Of a stretch of DNA of 64,000 nt, positions 1 through 8,015 are shown piece after piece (positions within the stretch are counted from its first letter, which is position 1; the number at the start of each line of letters is the position of its first letter). Origin of the DNA: Caballeronia sp. SEWSISQ10-4 2 (GTDB taxonomy: Bacteria > Pseudomonadota > Gammaproteobacteria > Burkholderiales > Burkholderiaceae); the NCBI RefSeq assembly GCF_030464885.1, contig NZ_JALPRJ010000022.1, forward strand, positions 58,350 to 122,349. The letters run 5' to 3'. Under the pieces are notes generated by a model. That model saw only the letters and a list, made by a program, of their open reading frames with translations, made no database searches and was not told the DNA's origin. The translations under genes were made by a program, and so were the position numbers.

Positions 1-116
1 ACAGCAAGGCGGTGCAGTCATGCGAGTCGTATCGCGTCAGACGCGGCGCATCCGGTACGGGTCTTGCATTGATGTCGCGCACCGCCGCAGAGTCAGCTTA
101 GCGGGCGCCTAAGCGG

Positions 117-482
117 GTGCGACGAGTGGATCCTGACGAAGTCATTCTTTCGAAGCTGTGCAGCGCCGTCGTGGGCTACCTGAAGCGGCACCCGCAAGCG
201 GCCGATACCGTCCGCGGAATCGGAAACTGGTGGTTGCCCGTTGCTCGTTGTCACGCGGATGCAAGGGCGCTCCAGCGGGCGCTGGACCGGCTTGTCGGGC
301 AGGGGCGCGTGACGCGGTACGCGCTTCTGGACGGTACGATTCTTTACGCCAGCAGTGAAGGGCGGCAGCCGGGCTTGCTACGGAAGCGGCGCCGCATCCG
401 CGGCGCGCTGGTGCGCCGCGCCAGGAACGCGCGGGTCAGCGGCCCGGCGCGCGGCCGGCGCTCGGCAGCCAACCGCAAGTGA
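117..482 (+). CDS. Small winged-helix-like hypothetical protein at head of eCIS cluster
   Basis: Encodes 121 residues from a GTG start and ends 33 bases before the sheath gene. The first 80 residues alternate predicted helices with a short beta hairpin (helix around DEVILSKLCSAVVGYL, a second helix around ARALQRALDRLV, then a strand pair with GRVTRYALLDGTILYAS), which resembles a winged-helix fold. The last 35 residues are an Arg-rich basic tail. I do not recognise a named family. Its position at the head of the operon and the basic tail would fit a DNA-binding regulator of the injection system, but that is inference. The GTG start is uncertain because no strong ribosome binding site precedes it; GTG at 126 is an alternative. 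Confidence 0.5.
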   Translation: MRRVDPDEVILSKLCSAVVGYLKRHPQAADTVRGIGNWWLPVARCHADARALQRALDRLVGQGRVTRYALLDGTILYASSEGRQPGLLRKRRRIRGALVRRARNARVSGPARGRRSAANRK

Positions 483-515
483 CCGTTGATAACCGCAGAT
501 AACCGGGAGCAATCC

Positions 516-2159
516 ATGCCCGTTACGTTGACTTACCCAGGCGTCTACATTGAAGAAGCCCCGAGCGTGGTCCATACGATCACCGGCGTGTCAACCTCGA
601 TTGCGGCCTTCGTGGGACAGACCGCGAAAGGCGCCGCCAACGACCCGACCACCGTGTTCAGTTTCGGCGACTTCGAGCAGGCCTTCGGCGGTTTGTCCGC
701 CGGCAAGACGCTGGGCTTTGCGGTGCGCGACTTCTTCCTGAACGGCGGGAGCCAGGCGATCATCGTCAGGGTGACGGGGACCGTGCCCCCGCCGCCAGCA
801 CCGCCGGCAGCGCCAGCAGCGCCAGCAGCGCCAGCACCGGCGCCAGCACCGGCCGTCAAACTCCCAGGACCCGCCACGGCAAGTTTGAAGGCCAATGATC
901 TGACCTCGCTGCAACTGCAGGCTGCGAGTCCTGGCGCGTGGGGCAATGCGCTGACCGCGATCGTCGACTACAAAACCGCGCCTGCGGGCGATCAGCGCCT
1001 GACGTTCAACCTGACGATCATCGAAAACGGCAGCAATGGTTCGAAGGTCAACATAGAGAAGTTCCTGAACCTGTCGGTTGATCCGCGCAGCAACTTTTTT
1101 GTCGCGAAGGTGCTCGCCAATCAGTCAGCGCTGGTGCGCCTTTCGCCCGACCAGAAAATGCCGGTCCTGGGCGACGACGGCCTGCCGAACCCCCTGCCGG
1201 TGCCTCCCGAAGCCACTACGAACCTTAGCGGAGGGGAAGAAGGCCCGCCTCCCAGGCCGGAGGACATCCAAGGCGATCAGGCCTCTAAAACCGGTCTTTT
1301 CGCACTCGAAAAAGCCGACATCTTCAACATGCTGTGCATCCCGCCGCCCACGCCCGGTTCAACGCTGCCGACCGCCGTGGTCACCGCGGCCGTCGGCTAC
1401 TGTGAAACGCGCCGCGCGATTATGATCGTCGATCCGCCGACCACGTGGATCGACGCGAAATCCGCCGTCGCGGGCGCGACCGATCTGCAGGCGAGCATTG
1501 GCGCGGTGAGCAAGAACGCCGCCGTGTTCTTTCCGCGCATCATCCAGGCGAATCCCGTGGCGAACGGCCAGATGCAGGAGTTCGTCCCCTGCGGTGCGGT
1601 CGCCGGCGTGTTCGCGCGCACCGACGCGCAGCGCGGTGTGTGGAAGGCGCCTGCGGGCATCGACGCGACGCTGATCAACGTCCCGCAGCTATCCGTGTCC
1701 CTGCACGACGGCGAAAGCGGTCAGCTCAATCCGCTCGGCGTCAACTGCCTGCGCGCGTTTCCGATCGTGGGGCGGGTGATTTGGGGCTCGCGCACGACGC
1801 GCGGCGCAGACGTGCTGGCCGATCAGTACAAGTACATCCCGGTGCGCCGGCTTGCGCTCTTTCTTGAAGAGAGCTTGTATCGCGGCACGCAATGGGTCGT
1901 ATTCGAACCGAACGATGAACCTCTGTGGTCGCAGATTCGGCTCAATGTCGGCGCGTTCATGCAGAACCTGTTTCGCCAGGGTGCGTTCCAGGGCCAGACG
2001 CCGAAGGACGCTTACTTCGTGAAGTGCGACAAGGAAACGACGACGCAAAACGATATCGATCTGGGCATCGTGAATGTGGTGGTCGGCTTTGCGCCGCTCA
2101 AGCCGGCAGAATTCGTAGTAATTACGCTACAGCAGATCGCAGGCCAGATCCAGGTTTAG
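516..2159 (+). CDS. eCIS contractile sheath protein
   Basis: A 547-residue phage tail sheath homologue forming the outer contractile tube whose shortening drives the inner tube into a target. The N-terminus (TYPGVYIEEAPS, then ITGVSTSIAAFVGQT) is the classic sheath start. The C-terminal half holds the conserved sheath core (NCLRAFPIVGRVIWGSRT, KYIPVRRLALFLEESL) and ends with the strand FVVITLQQIAGQI that interlocks subunits. The ATG at 516 is preferred over an upstream in-frame start at 486 because it follows GGGAGC and begins directly with the family N-terminus. A Pro/Ala-rich linker at about residues 92-120 leads into an inserted domain. Only one sheath gene is present, unlike the three in the Serratia antifeeding prophage, which points to a simpler eCIS lineage. 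Confidence 0.95.
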   Translation: MPVTLTYPGVYIEEAPSVVHTITGVSTSIAAFVGQTAKGAANDPTTVFSFGDFEQAFGGLSAGKTLGFAVRDFFLNGGSQAIIVRVTGTVPPPPAPPAAPAAPAAPAPAPAPAVKLPGPATASLKANDLTSLQLQAASPGAWGNALTAIVDYKTAPAGDQRLTFNLTIIENGSNGSKVNIEKFLNLSVDPRSNFFVAKVLANQSALVRLSPDQKMPVLGDDGLPNPLPVPPEATTNLSGGEEGPPPRPEDIQGDQASKTGLFALEKADIFNMLCIPPPTPGSTLPTAVVTAAVGYCETRRAIMIVDPPTTWIDAKSAVAGATDLQASIGAVSKNAAVFFPRIIQANPVANGQMQEFVPCGAVAGVFARTDAQRGVWKAPAGIDATLINVPQLSVSLHDGESGQLNPLGVNCLRAFPIVGRVIWGSRTTRGADVLADQYKYIPVRRLALFLEESLYRGTQWVVFEPNDEPLWSQIRLNVGAFMQNLFRQGAFQGQTPKDAYFVKCDKETTTQNDIDLGIVNVVVGFAPLKPAEFVVITLQQIAGQIQV

Positions 2160-2191
2160 GACCGCGTTCAGGACAACCCGCAACGGAGACC

Positions 2192-2722
2192 ATGATGCCC
2201 CAGTTCACCGTCAACGCGCAGCGCTTCGATCCGTACAAGAACTTCAAGTTTCGCATCAAGTGGGACGCGAAGTATGTTGCCGGCATCAGCAAGATGAGCG
2301 CGCTGAAACGCACCACGGAAGTGGTCAAGCATCGCGAGGGAGGTGACCCGAGTTCGAGTCGGAAGTCGCCCGGAAAGAACGAGTACGACGCGATCACACT
2401 CGAGCGCGGCGTAACCCACGACACCGAGTTCGAGAAGTGGGCCAACAAGATTTTCCAGTATGGCTCGGGGCTGGGCATGGAGGTATCGCTGAAGGACTTT
2501 CGCAAGGACCTGATCATCGAGATCTATAACGAAGCCGGGCAGCTTGCCATCGCTTACAAGGTGTATCGATGCTGGGTGTCGGAATACCAGGCGCTCCCTG
2601 ACTTCGACGCAAACGCGAACGCGGTTGCGATCCAGCATATCAAGCTGGAAAACGAAGGCTGGGAGCGCGACGAGAGCGTGACTGAACCGAGCGAACCGAC
2701 CTTCACCGTGCCATCGGCCTGA
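2192..2722 (+). CDS. eCIS inner tube protein (T4 gp19-like)
   Basis: About 176 residues of the phage tail tube / Hcp-like superfamily; stacked hexamers form the rigid tube expelled on contraction. Recognisable features are the N-terminal NFKFRIKWDAKYVAGISKMS, the loop and helix with TLERGVTHDTEFEKWANKI, and the C-terminal strands KVYRCWVSEYQALPDFDANANAVAIQHIKLENEGWERD. Two adjacent ATG codons (2192 and 2195) follow a GGAG site at 2185-2188; spacing slightly favours the second. It lies 32 bases after the sheath gene, as is usual in eCIS loci. It is the only tube paralogue seen here; a separate CIS tube-adaptor is at 10909. Confidence 0.93.
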   Translation: MMPQFTVNAQRFDPYKNFKFRIKWDAKYVAGISKMSALKRTTEVVKHREGGDPSSSRKSPGKNEYDAITLERGVTHDTEFEKWANKIFQYGSGLGMEVSLKDFRKDLIIEIYNEAGQLAIAYKVYRCWVSEYQALPDFDANANAVAIQHIKLENEGWERDESVTEPSEPTFTVPSA

Positions 2723-2733
2723 ATGAGGCGAAT

Positions 2734-3483
2734 ATGCGCGCGCTCGATACGCCGGCACTCCTCGACGCATGGGATCGCGGCCACAGCCTGTCCGCCGACG
2801 CGTGGGCGCTATGGCTCCTGCGTACAGCTACGGTCAAGGCCGGTGCCTCGACGCCGGCCGGCACGCTCGCGCAATGGACGGTCGGGCGGCGCGACCGGGC
2901 GCTGTTGCGCTTGCGCTCGCTGACCTTCGGCGCAAGCATCAATGGCCTGGCCGATTGTCCTGGTTGCGGCGCAGCTGCGGAATTCGATATGAACTGCGAC
3001 GCGCTGGCCGGGTCCCCATCGGCCGACGATGAACCCGCGCCCGCGCAGTTTGAAGCAGCCGGCTACGCCGTGACGTGCCGCGCCGTGACGGCGGGCGACC
3101 TGCTTGCGATCGCTGACTGCGCCGATGTCGACGTGGCCAGCGATCGTCTGCTCGAACGCTGCGTGGACGCACGCAATGCGCAGGGCGTGCGGGTTGCGCA
3201 TCGCCAGTTGCCCGCCGACCTTCTGGCCGATATCACCATCCGCCTCGAACTGGCTGATCCCCACGCCGATATCCAGTTGAACGTCCGCTGTCCCGCATGC
3301 GGGCATGGCTGGCAGGTGGCGTTCGATATCGTCCAGTATTTCTGGCGGGAACTCGGCGCCTGGGCCACGCGGCAGTTGCGCGACGTGCATGAACTTGCCT
3401 CGGCCTACGGATGGAGCGAAGCGCAGATTCTCGCACTCAGTCCAGCGCGCCGGCAACGCTATCTGGACATGCTGACGACATGA
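2734..3483 (+). CDS. T4-type baseplate hub assembly chaperone-like protein
   Basis: A 249-residue protein of the kind annotated in eCIS loci as T4 family baseplate hub assembly chaperone (gp26-like). The N-terminal half has DTPALLDAWDRGHSLSADAWAL and a stretch on scoring or loading (RDRALLRLRSLTFG). Two Cys pairs, CPGC near residue 72 and CPAC near residue 189, look like zinc knuckles. The C-terminal helical segment (QYFWRELGAWATRQLRDVHELASAYGWSEAQILAL, given here in parts) is typical: WRELGAWA followed by YGWSEAQILALSPARRQRYL. It probably helps assemble the baseplate and may not be in the mature particle. It overlaps the next gene by four bases (ATGA). Confidence 0.75.
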   Translation: MRALDTPALLDAWDRGHSLSADAWALWLLRTATVKAGASTPAGTLAQWTVGRRDRALLRLRSLTFGASINGLADCPGCGAAAEFDMNCDALAGSPSADDEPAPAQFEAAGYAVTCRAVTAGDLLAIADCADVDVASDRLLERCVDARNAQGVRVAHRQLPADLLADITIRLELADPHADIQLNVRCPACGHGWQVAFDIVQYFWRELGAWATRQLRDVHELASAYGWSEAQILALSPARRQRYLDMLTT

Positions 3484-4484
3484 GCGACTTCCTTCGTCAT
3501 CTCGCCTCGCGCAGTCTAGGGCTCACGCCGGTTGTGCGGCCGTATTTATCGCCGATGTTCGCGGCTCCCGCATTCGACATGAACGTCATGGCCGGCGCGG
3601 ATGATTCGGACTCCATTCCAGTAGGGCAAGAAGCCGTCGATGGCGCTGAAGTCAGCCAGTCGCCGCACAACGACGTTCGCCCGCTCAGCGAAGTTGCGCC
3701 TGCGATGCCCCGTGCAACTGCCTCACCGGACCCGGTGTTGCCGTATCCCATCGAGGTCTGGCCGCGCGCTGCACTTCACGCGGACGCGAACGTTGCGACG
3801 CCGTCATCAGTTGGGCGCGAATGCGATATCGAGATCGCGCGCGAACCAGCCGTCGTCCAGCGCGCAACTGAAACTTCCGGGGACGCGTCGCGCTCATCGC
3901 CGCCGCCGCGTCACGGCGAACCCATCGTGTCCGCGCCACGAGACCTTCCCGCGAACCCGCAACCGCACCACAGCGTCAGGCGCCCGGGTCAACGCCCCAC
4001 GCAACCCCTCGCATCGATGCGCGTTCCCCACCAACCGCCCGAGCAACTTAAAAGAGATGTCTTCGGTCATCTGTCGCTGGCAGTCGATGCGGCTTCAAAA
4101 TCAACCGACCCGATCAAACAGCACGCACAAGACGGCTCCAAAGCAAGCGGCCAGAACCAGACCGCAGAGGACCCGGCACCGGCCACGCCAGCTCGGCTCG
4201 CGATGCCCCCACGCCGCGCGGTACTGGCCAAGCGAGACAGACACGACGGACCAGACAACCGCGAGACGCCCGACGCCCGGCAGCTCCGCGATACCCGCAG
4301 GCAACCCGTGGGCGCTCCAGCGCGGGCCGATCCCGAACTGACGATTCACGTCAGCATCGGCCGGGTTGAAATCCGCGCGACGCCCGCCGCCGCCCATCCC
4401 GCACGGCCCGCCGAGCGGGAGGAACGCCAGCCGAGCCGGCTTGAAACGTACTTGCGGCGGCGCGCGGACGGGAGCGGCACATGA
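3480..4484 (+). CDS. Disordered eCIS-associated protein with C-terminal strand/helix motif
   Basis: A 334-residue protein starting at the ATG that overlaps the previous stop codon. The middle is Pro/Ala/Arg/Asp-rich with no predictable fold, and composition suggests intrinsic disorder. Order appears only at both ends: an N-terminal segment (SDFLRHLASRSLGL, VVRPYLSPMF) and a C-terminal segment ELTIHVSIGRVEIRATP followed by RLETYLRRRADG. From knowledge of other eCIS operons, a protein of this layout (IGR-V/I-E-V-R-A then L-x-x-YL) recurs at this position, but its function is unknown to me. It might be an assembly scaffold or length-determining protein, since no tape measure is otherwise found. 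This is inference. Confidence 0.7.
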   Translation: MSDFLRHLASRSLGLTPVVRPYLSPMFAAPAFDMNVMAGADDSDSIPVGQEAVDGAEVSQSPHNDVRPLSEVAPAMPRATASPDPVLPYPIEVWPRAALHADANVATPSSVGRECDIEIAREPAVVQRATETSGDASRSSPPPRHGEPIVSAPRDLPANPQPHHSVRRPGQRPTQPLASMRVPHQPPEQLKRDVFGHLSLAVDAASKSTDPIKQHAQDGSKASGQNQTAEDPAPATPARLAMPPRRAVLAKRDRHDGPDNRETPDARQLRDTRRQPVGAPARADPELTIHVSIGRVEIRATPAAAHPARPAEREERQPSRLETYLRRRADGSGT

Positions 4485-5737
4485 GCGGCGCAAACGCCAT
4501 CGCCGCCGTGACGGCGACCTTGCGCAACCTGCTCACGCGGGCGGTCACGCTCGAGCCAGAGTTGCAGGACACCTTCGTCACCACGATGCCGATGGACCGC
4601 GCACGCGACGGCAACAACAACGCCAACCAGCTCAACGTCTTCCTCTATCAGGCGATGCCCAGCGCCGCCTGGCGCAATCTGCCGATGCCGGGCCAGTCCG
4701 GACAGCTCGAAACGGCCATGCCACCGCTCGCGCTGAACCTGTATTACCTGATCACCGCCTACGGCCGCGATAACGACGCGCAGAGCCCGTTTAGCCACTT
4801 CCTGCTCGGTCGCGCGATGAGCGTCCTGCACGATCATCCGCTGCTCGGCGCGGAGGAGATCCGCCTCGCGTTGCCCGACAACGATCTGTATCTGCAGATC
4901 GAGCGGGTTCGCTTCACGTTGCAGCCGTTGTCGGTGGAGGACATCTTCAGACTGTGGTCGGGCTTTCAGACTCAGTATCGGCTGTCGGCTTCTTATGAAG
5001 CTGCCGTGGTGCTGATCGAAAGCTCGCGGGCCACGCGGGCGCCGCTGCCGGTTCTCACGCGCGGCAAAAGCGATAGCGGTGTGGCCGTCCAGGGCAATCT
5101 GGTGCCGCCGTTTCCGGCCATCGAAAAAATGACGCTACCGGACAATCAGCCCGCCGCGAAAGCCGGCGATCTCGTGACGATTTCAGGCGCGTTCCTCGGC
5201 GGCGATACGGTCAACGTCGTGTTCACGCGCCCGCCGCCGCCGGGGCAGAGCACGCCGCCTGAGCAGATTATCGTTGCGGCCGAAGCGGGGTCGACCGGCA
5301 ACGAAGTGAAAGTTCATATCGATGCCGGCCAGGGGCCGTGGAAGGCCGGATGGTATGTGGTGACTGTCGCGGTGACGGTGCCGGCGGGCGCGCCATCGGC
5401 GAAACCGGGGACGACCAATGAATTGTGGCTCGCCTACGCTCCAGATTTCGTGGGCGCCATGCCGCTGAAGGCGACGATCGCCAATGGCGCGGCCACCATC
5501 AAGCTCAAGTGCGTACCCGAAGTCACCCCAACGCAACGCGTGCTGCTGCTGCTGGGTGATCGCGAGCTGCACGCAGCGCCTCGGACGGCGCAGACGGCGG
5601 CGTTATCGTTTCCGGTCGATCAGGCGGTGCCGGGCGAGTATCCGATCAGGCTTCGCGTCGATGGCGTCGACAGCCTGCTGGTCGATCGTTCAGTGTCCCC
5701 GCCGGTGTATCGCAATCACAAGATGGTGCTGAAATGA
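4481..5737 (+). CDS. DUF4255 tail terminator-like protein (Pvc16/Afp16 type)
   Basis: 418 residues. The N-terminal 190 residues match the DUF4255 / Pvc16 N-terminal family: ATLRNLLTRAV, NQLNVFLYQAMPSAAWRN, PPLALNLYYLITAYG, FSHFLLGRAMSVLHDHPLL and the VEDIFRLWSGFQTQYRLSASYEA core. Members cap the distal end of the sheath and tube and terminate tail polymerisation. The C-terminal half contains Ig-like beta-rich segments (KAGDLVTISGAFLGG, GEYPIRLRVDGVDSLL), a common extension in these proteins. It overlaps both neighbours by four bases, indicating translational coupling. Confidence 0.9.
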   Translation: MSGANAIAAVTATLRNLLTRAVTLEPELQDTFVTTMPMDRARDGNNNANQLNVFLYQAMPSAAWRNLPMPGQSGQLETAMPPLALNLYYLITAYGRDNDAQSPFSHFLLGRAMSVLHDHPLLGAEEIRLALPDNDLYLQIERVRFTLQPLSVEDIFRLWSGFQTQYRLSASYEAAVVLIESSRATRAPLPVLTRGKSDSGVAVQGNLVPPFPAIEKMTLPDNQPAAKAGDLVTISGAFLGGDTVNVVFTRPPPPGQSTPPEQIIVAAEAGSTGNEVKVHIDAGQGPWKAGWYVVTVAVTVPAGAPSAKPGTTNELWLAYAPDFVGAMPLKATIANGAATIKLKCVPEVTPTQRVLLLLGDRELHAAPRTAQTAALSFPVDQAVPGEYPIRLRVDGVDSLLVDRSVSPPVYRNHKMVLK

Positions 5738-7761
5738 ACGCGCCGGCGAACTGGCACGAAGCCAACGCGGACTACCTGAGCGCCGCGCTCGACTGCCTGC
5801 GCCTGCGCCTCGAACGTCTTGCGGGCCTCGCGGGGAATGCAGGTTCAGGCGAGCCGTCCGTTGATGCCGCGCCATTCTGGCAGGAAGAACAGGCGCGCGC
5901 CGATGCATGCGCTTCCGGTGTCGAGCCGCCCCCCGCGCTGCCGATGCTGGCCCGGTGCTTCGGGTTGTCGCGTTTTGAGGAGGAGGTGCTGCTGCTGTGC
6001 GCAGCGATGGAACTCGACACGCGTATCGCGGACCTGTGCGCATGGGCGCAGCATCCGGCCGCGCGCGCTTATCCGACCTTCGCGCTGGCGCTCGCCTTGT
6101 TCGACGATCCCGCGTGGGACGTGCTGTCGCCGCAACGGCCGTTGCGCTACTGGCGGCTGATCGAGATCGGCGGCGACCGGAGCCAGCCGCTGACCGTGCG
6201 GCCGCTGTATATCGACGAGCGGATCGTGTCGTATATCAAAGGACTCAATCACGTCGATGAACGCCTCGACGCGCTGCTGCTGGGCTCGATGCGCGGCGCG
6301 GGCGACGCGTTGCCTCCGTCGCAGCAGGCGGCGTTCGCGCAGGCGGTGCAGGCATGGGACGGCACGACGGACGGTGCGCCGCTGCCGCTGATCCAGCTCG
6401 CAGGTCCCGACGCCGCGAGCAAGGCCGCGCTCGCGGGCCACGTGGCCGCGCGTTTTGGCTGCGAGTTGCAGCGGGTGTGCATCGATACGCTGGCCGACCG
6501 CGCCAGCGACATAGACACGCTCGCGCGCCTCACGCAACGCGAACGCATGCTGTCGCCGCTCGCGCTGTATTTCGCATGGCCCGATGCCGACAACCCCGTC
6601 GACTTAACCGTGCAGGGTCTGCTGCGCCGTTTTTTTGCGCGCAGCGAAGGGTTCTTTTTCATCGATGCCCGCGAACCGCTGACCCGTCTCGGGCGGCCTT
6701 GCATCGTGATCGATATCGAACGGCTGACGCCTTCCGAGCAACGCAGCGCCTGGGAAAACGCGCTGCAGGACCGCGCGCGCGCGAGTCATGGCGCGCTGGC
6801 TGCCCAGTTCAGCCTCGATCACGCGGAAATCGGACGGATTGCGCGGCAGGCCTTGCAGGAAAACGCCGACGCCTCCGACGAACAGCTGGCGGCATCGCTC
6901 TGGAGCGCGTGCGGCAAGAGCGTGCGGCCATCGCTTAACCGGCTTGCCCAGTGCCTCGACGCCTGCGCCGGATGGGACGACCTGGTGCTGCCGCCCGAAC
7001 AGCGCGCGCTGCTCGGACAGATCAGCGCGCAGGTCGCCGGCCGGGCGCAGGTCTACGGCGACTGGGGTTTCGCGAGCAAGATGAATCGCGGGCTGGGCAT
7101 CAGCGCGCTCTTTTGCGGCGACAGCGGCACAGGCAAGACGATGGCCGCTGAAGTCATCGCCAACGACCTGCGGCTGAATCTTTATCGGATCGATTTGTCG
7201 GCGGTGGTGAGCAAATATATTGGAGAAACCGAGGGAAATCTGCGCCGCCTCTTCGACGCTGCGGAGGACGGCGGCGCTATCCTTTTCTTCGATGAATGCG
7301 ACGCGCTCTTCGGCAAGCGCAGCGAAGTGAAGGACAGTCACGACCGTTACGCGAACATGGAGATCAACTATCTGCTGCAGCGTATAGAGTGTTACAGCGG
7401 GCTCGCGATCCTCGCCACCAACATGCGCAGCGCGCTCGATGCGGCGTTCGTGCGGCGGCTGCGCTTCATCGTCAACTTTCCGTTTCCCGGCAACGCGCAG
7501 CGCCGGCTGATCTGGGAGAAGGCGTTTCCTGCCGGCGTGCCCCGCGAGCCGCTGGATCTTGACCGCCTTGCGCGCATCAACCTGGCCGGCGGCCATATTC
7601 ACAACGCGGCGCTCAACGCGGCCTTCCTCGCGGCGCAAGCGCGCGGGCCGGTCACGATGGCGCTCGTCTTCAGCGCGATCCGCACCGAGCTGAACAAGCT
7701 GGGCCGTCCGCTGAACGAGGCGGAGCTGCGCGTCACCCAACTGCGGGAGGCGGGCGCATGA
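5734..7761 (+). CDS. eCIS AAA+ ATPase (Afp15/Pvc15-like)
   Basis: 675 residues. A long N-terminal non-catalytic region (about residues 1-430) precedes one AAA+ domain with Walker A GDSGTGKT at residues 462-469, Walker B ILFFDECD ending with the Asp-Glu pair at 520-521, a sensor 1-like ATNMRS and an arginine-finger region FVRRLRFIVNFPFP. AAA+ ATPases of this type are conserved in nearly all eCIS loci and in other systems are proposed to help assemble the particle or load cargo; they are not part of the mature particle. Coupled by ATGA overlaps to the terminator gene upstream and the small gene downstream. Confidence 0.93.
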   Translation: MNAPANWHEANADYLSAALDCLRLRLERLAGLAGNAGSGEPSVDAAPFWQEEQARADACASGVEPPPALPMLARCFGLSRFEEEVLLLCAAMELDTRIADLCAWAQHPAARAYPTFALALALFDDPAWDVLSPQRPLRYWRLIEIGGDRSQPLTVRPLYIDERIVSYIKGLNHVDERLDALLLGSMRGAGDALPPSQQAAFAQAVQAWDGTTDGAPLPLIQLAGPDAASKAALAGHVAARFGCELQRVCIDTLADRASDIDTLARLTQRERMLSPLALYFAWPDADNPVDLTVQGLLRRFFARSEGFFFIDAREPLTRLGRPCIVIDIERLTPSEQRSAWENALQDRARASHGALAAQFSLDHAEIGRIARQALQENADASDEQLAASLWSACGKSVRPSLNRLAQCLDACAGWDDLVLPPEQRALLGQISAQVAGRAQVYGDWGFASKMNRGLGISALFCGDSGTGKTMAAEVIANDLRLNLYRIDLSAVVSKYIGETEGNLRRLFDAAEDGGAILFFDECDALFGKRSEVKDSHDRYANMEINYLLQRIECYSGLAILATNMRSALDAAFVRRLRFIVNFPFPGNAQRRLIWEKAFPAGVPREPLDLDRLARINLAGGHIHNAALNAAFLAAQARGPVTMALVFSAIRTELNKLGRPLNEAELRVTQLREAGA

Positions 7762-8015
7762 AAATTCATCTGCATATCGAACGACTGGTTCTCGACGGCA
7801 CGCCTTTTGGCAACCGCGACGCGCAGCCGATGCAGGCCGCGATCGAGACCGAGCTGCAGCGGCTGCTCGCTGTGCACGGCGTGACGCCGGGGTTGCAGCG
7901 CGCGCATCAGCTCGACCGGCTGTCTGCCGCGCCGATCCGGCCGGCCGCAGGCGATGGACCTCGCGCATGGGGCCGCAGTATCGCCCGGTCGCTGCACGGA
8001 GGAATCGCCTCATGA
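7758..8015 (+). CDS. Small conserved eCIS protein after the ATPase
   Basis: 85 residues beginning MKIHLHIERLVLDG and ending with GRSIARSLHGG. Small proteins with this pattern (basic-hydrophobic N-terminal strand, a helix such as QAAIETELQRLLAVHG, and a Gly-rich C-terminus with IA-x-x-LHGG) commonly lie between the AAA+ ATPase and the DUF4157 gene in eCIS operons, which supports it being real. It overlaps both neighbours by four bases. Function is unknown; a chaperone or adaptor for loading the adjacent effector is a guess from position only. Confidence 0.75.
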   Translation: MKIHLHIERLVLDGTPFGNRDAQPMQAAIETELQRLLAVHGVTPGLQRAHQLDRLSAAPIRPAAGDGPRAWGRSIARSLHGGIAS

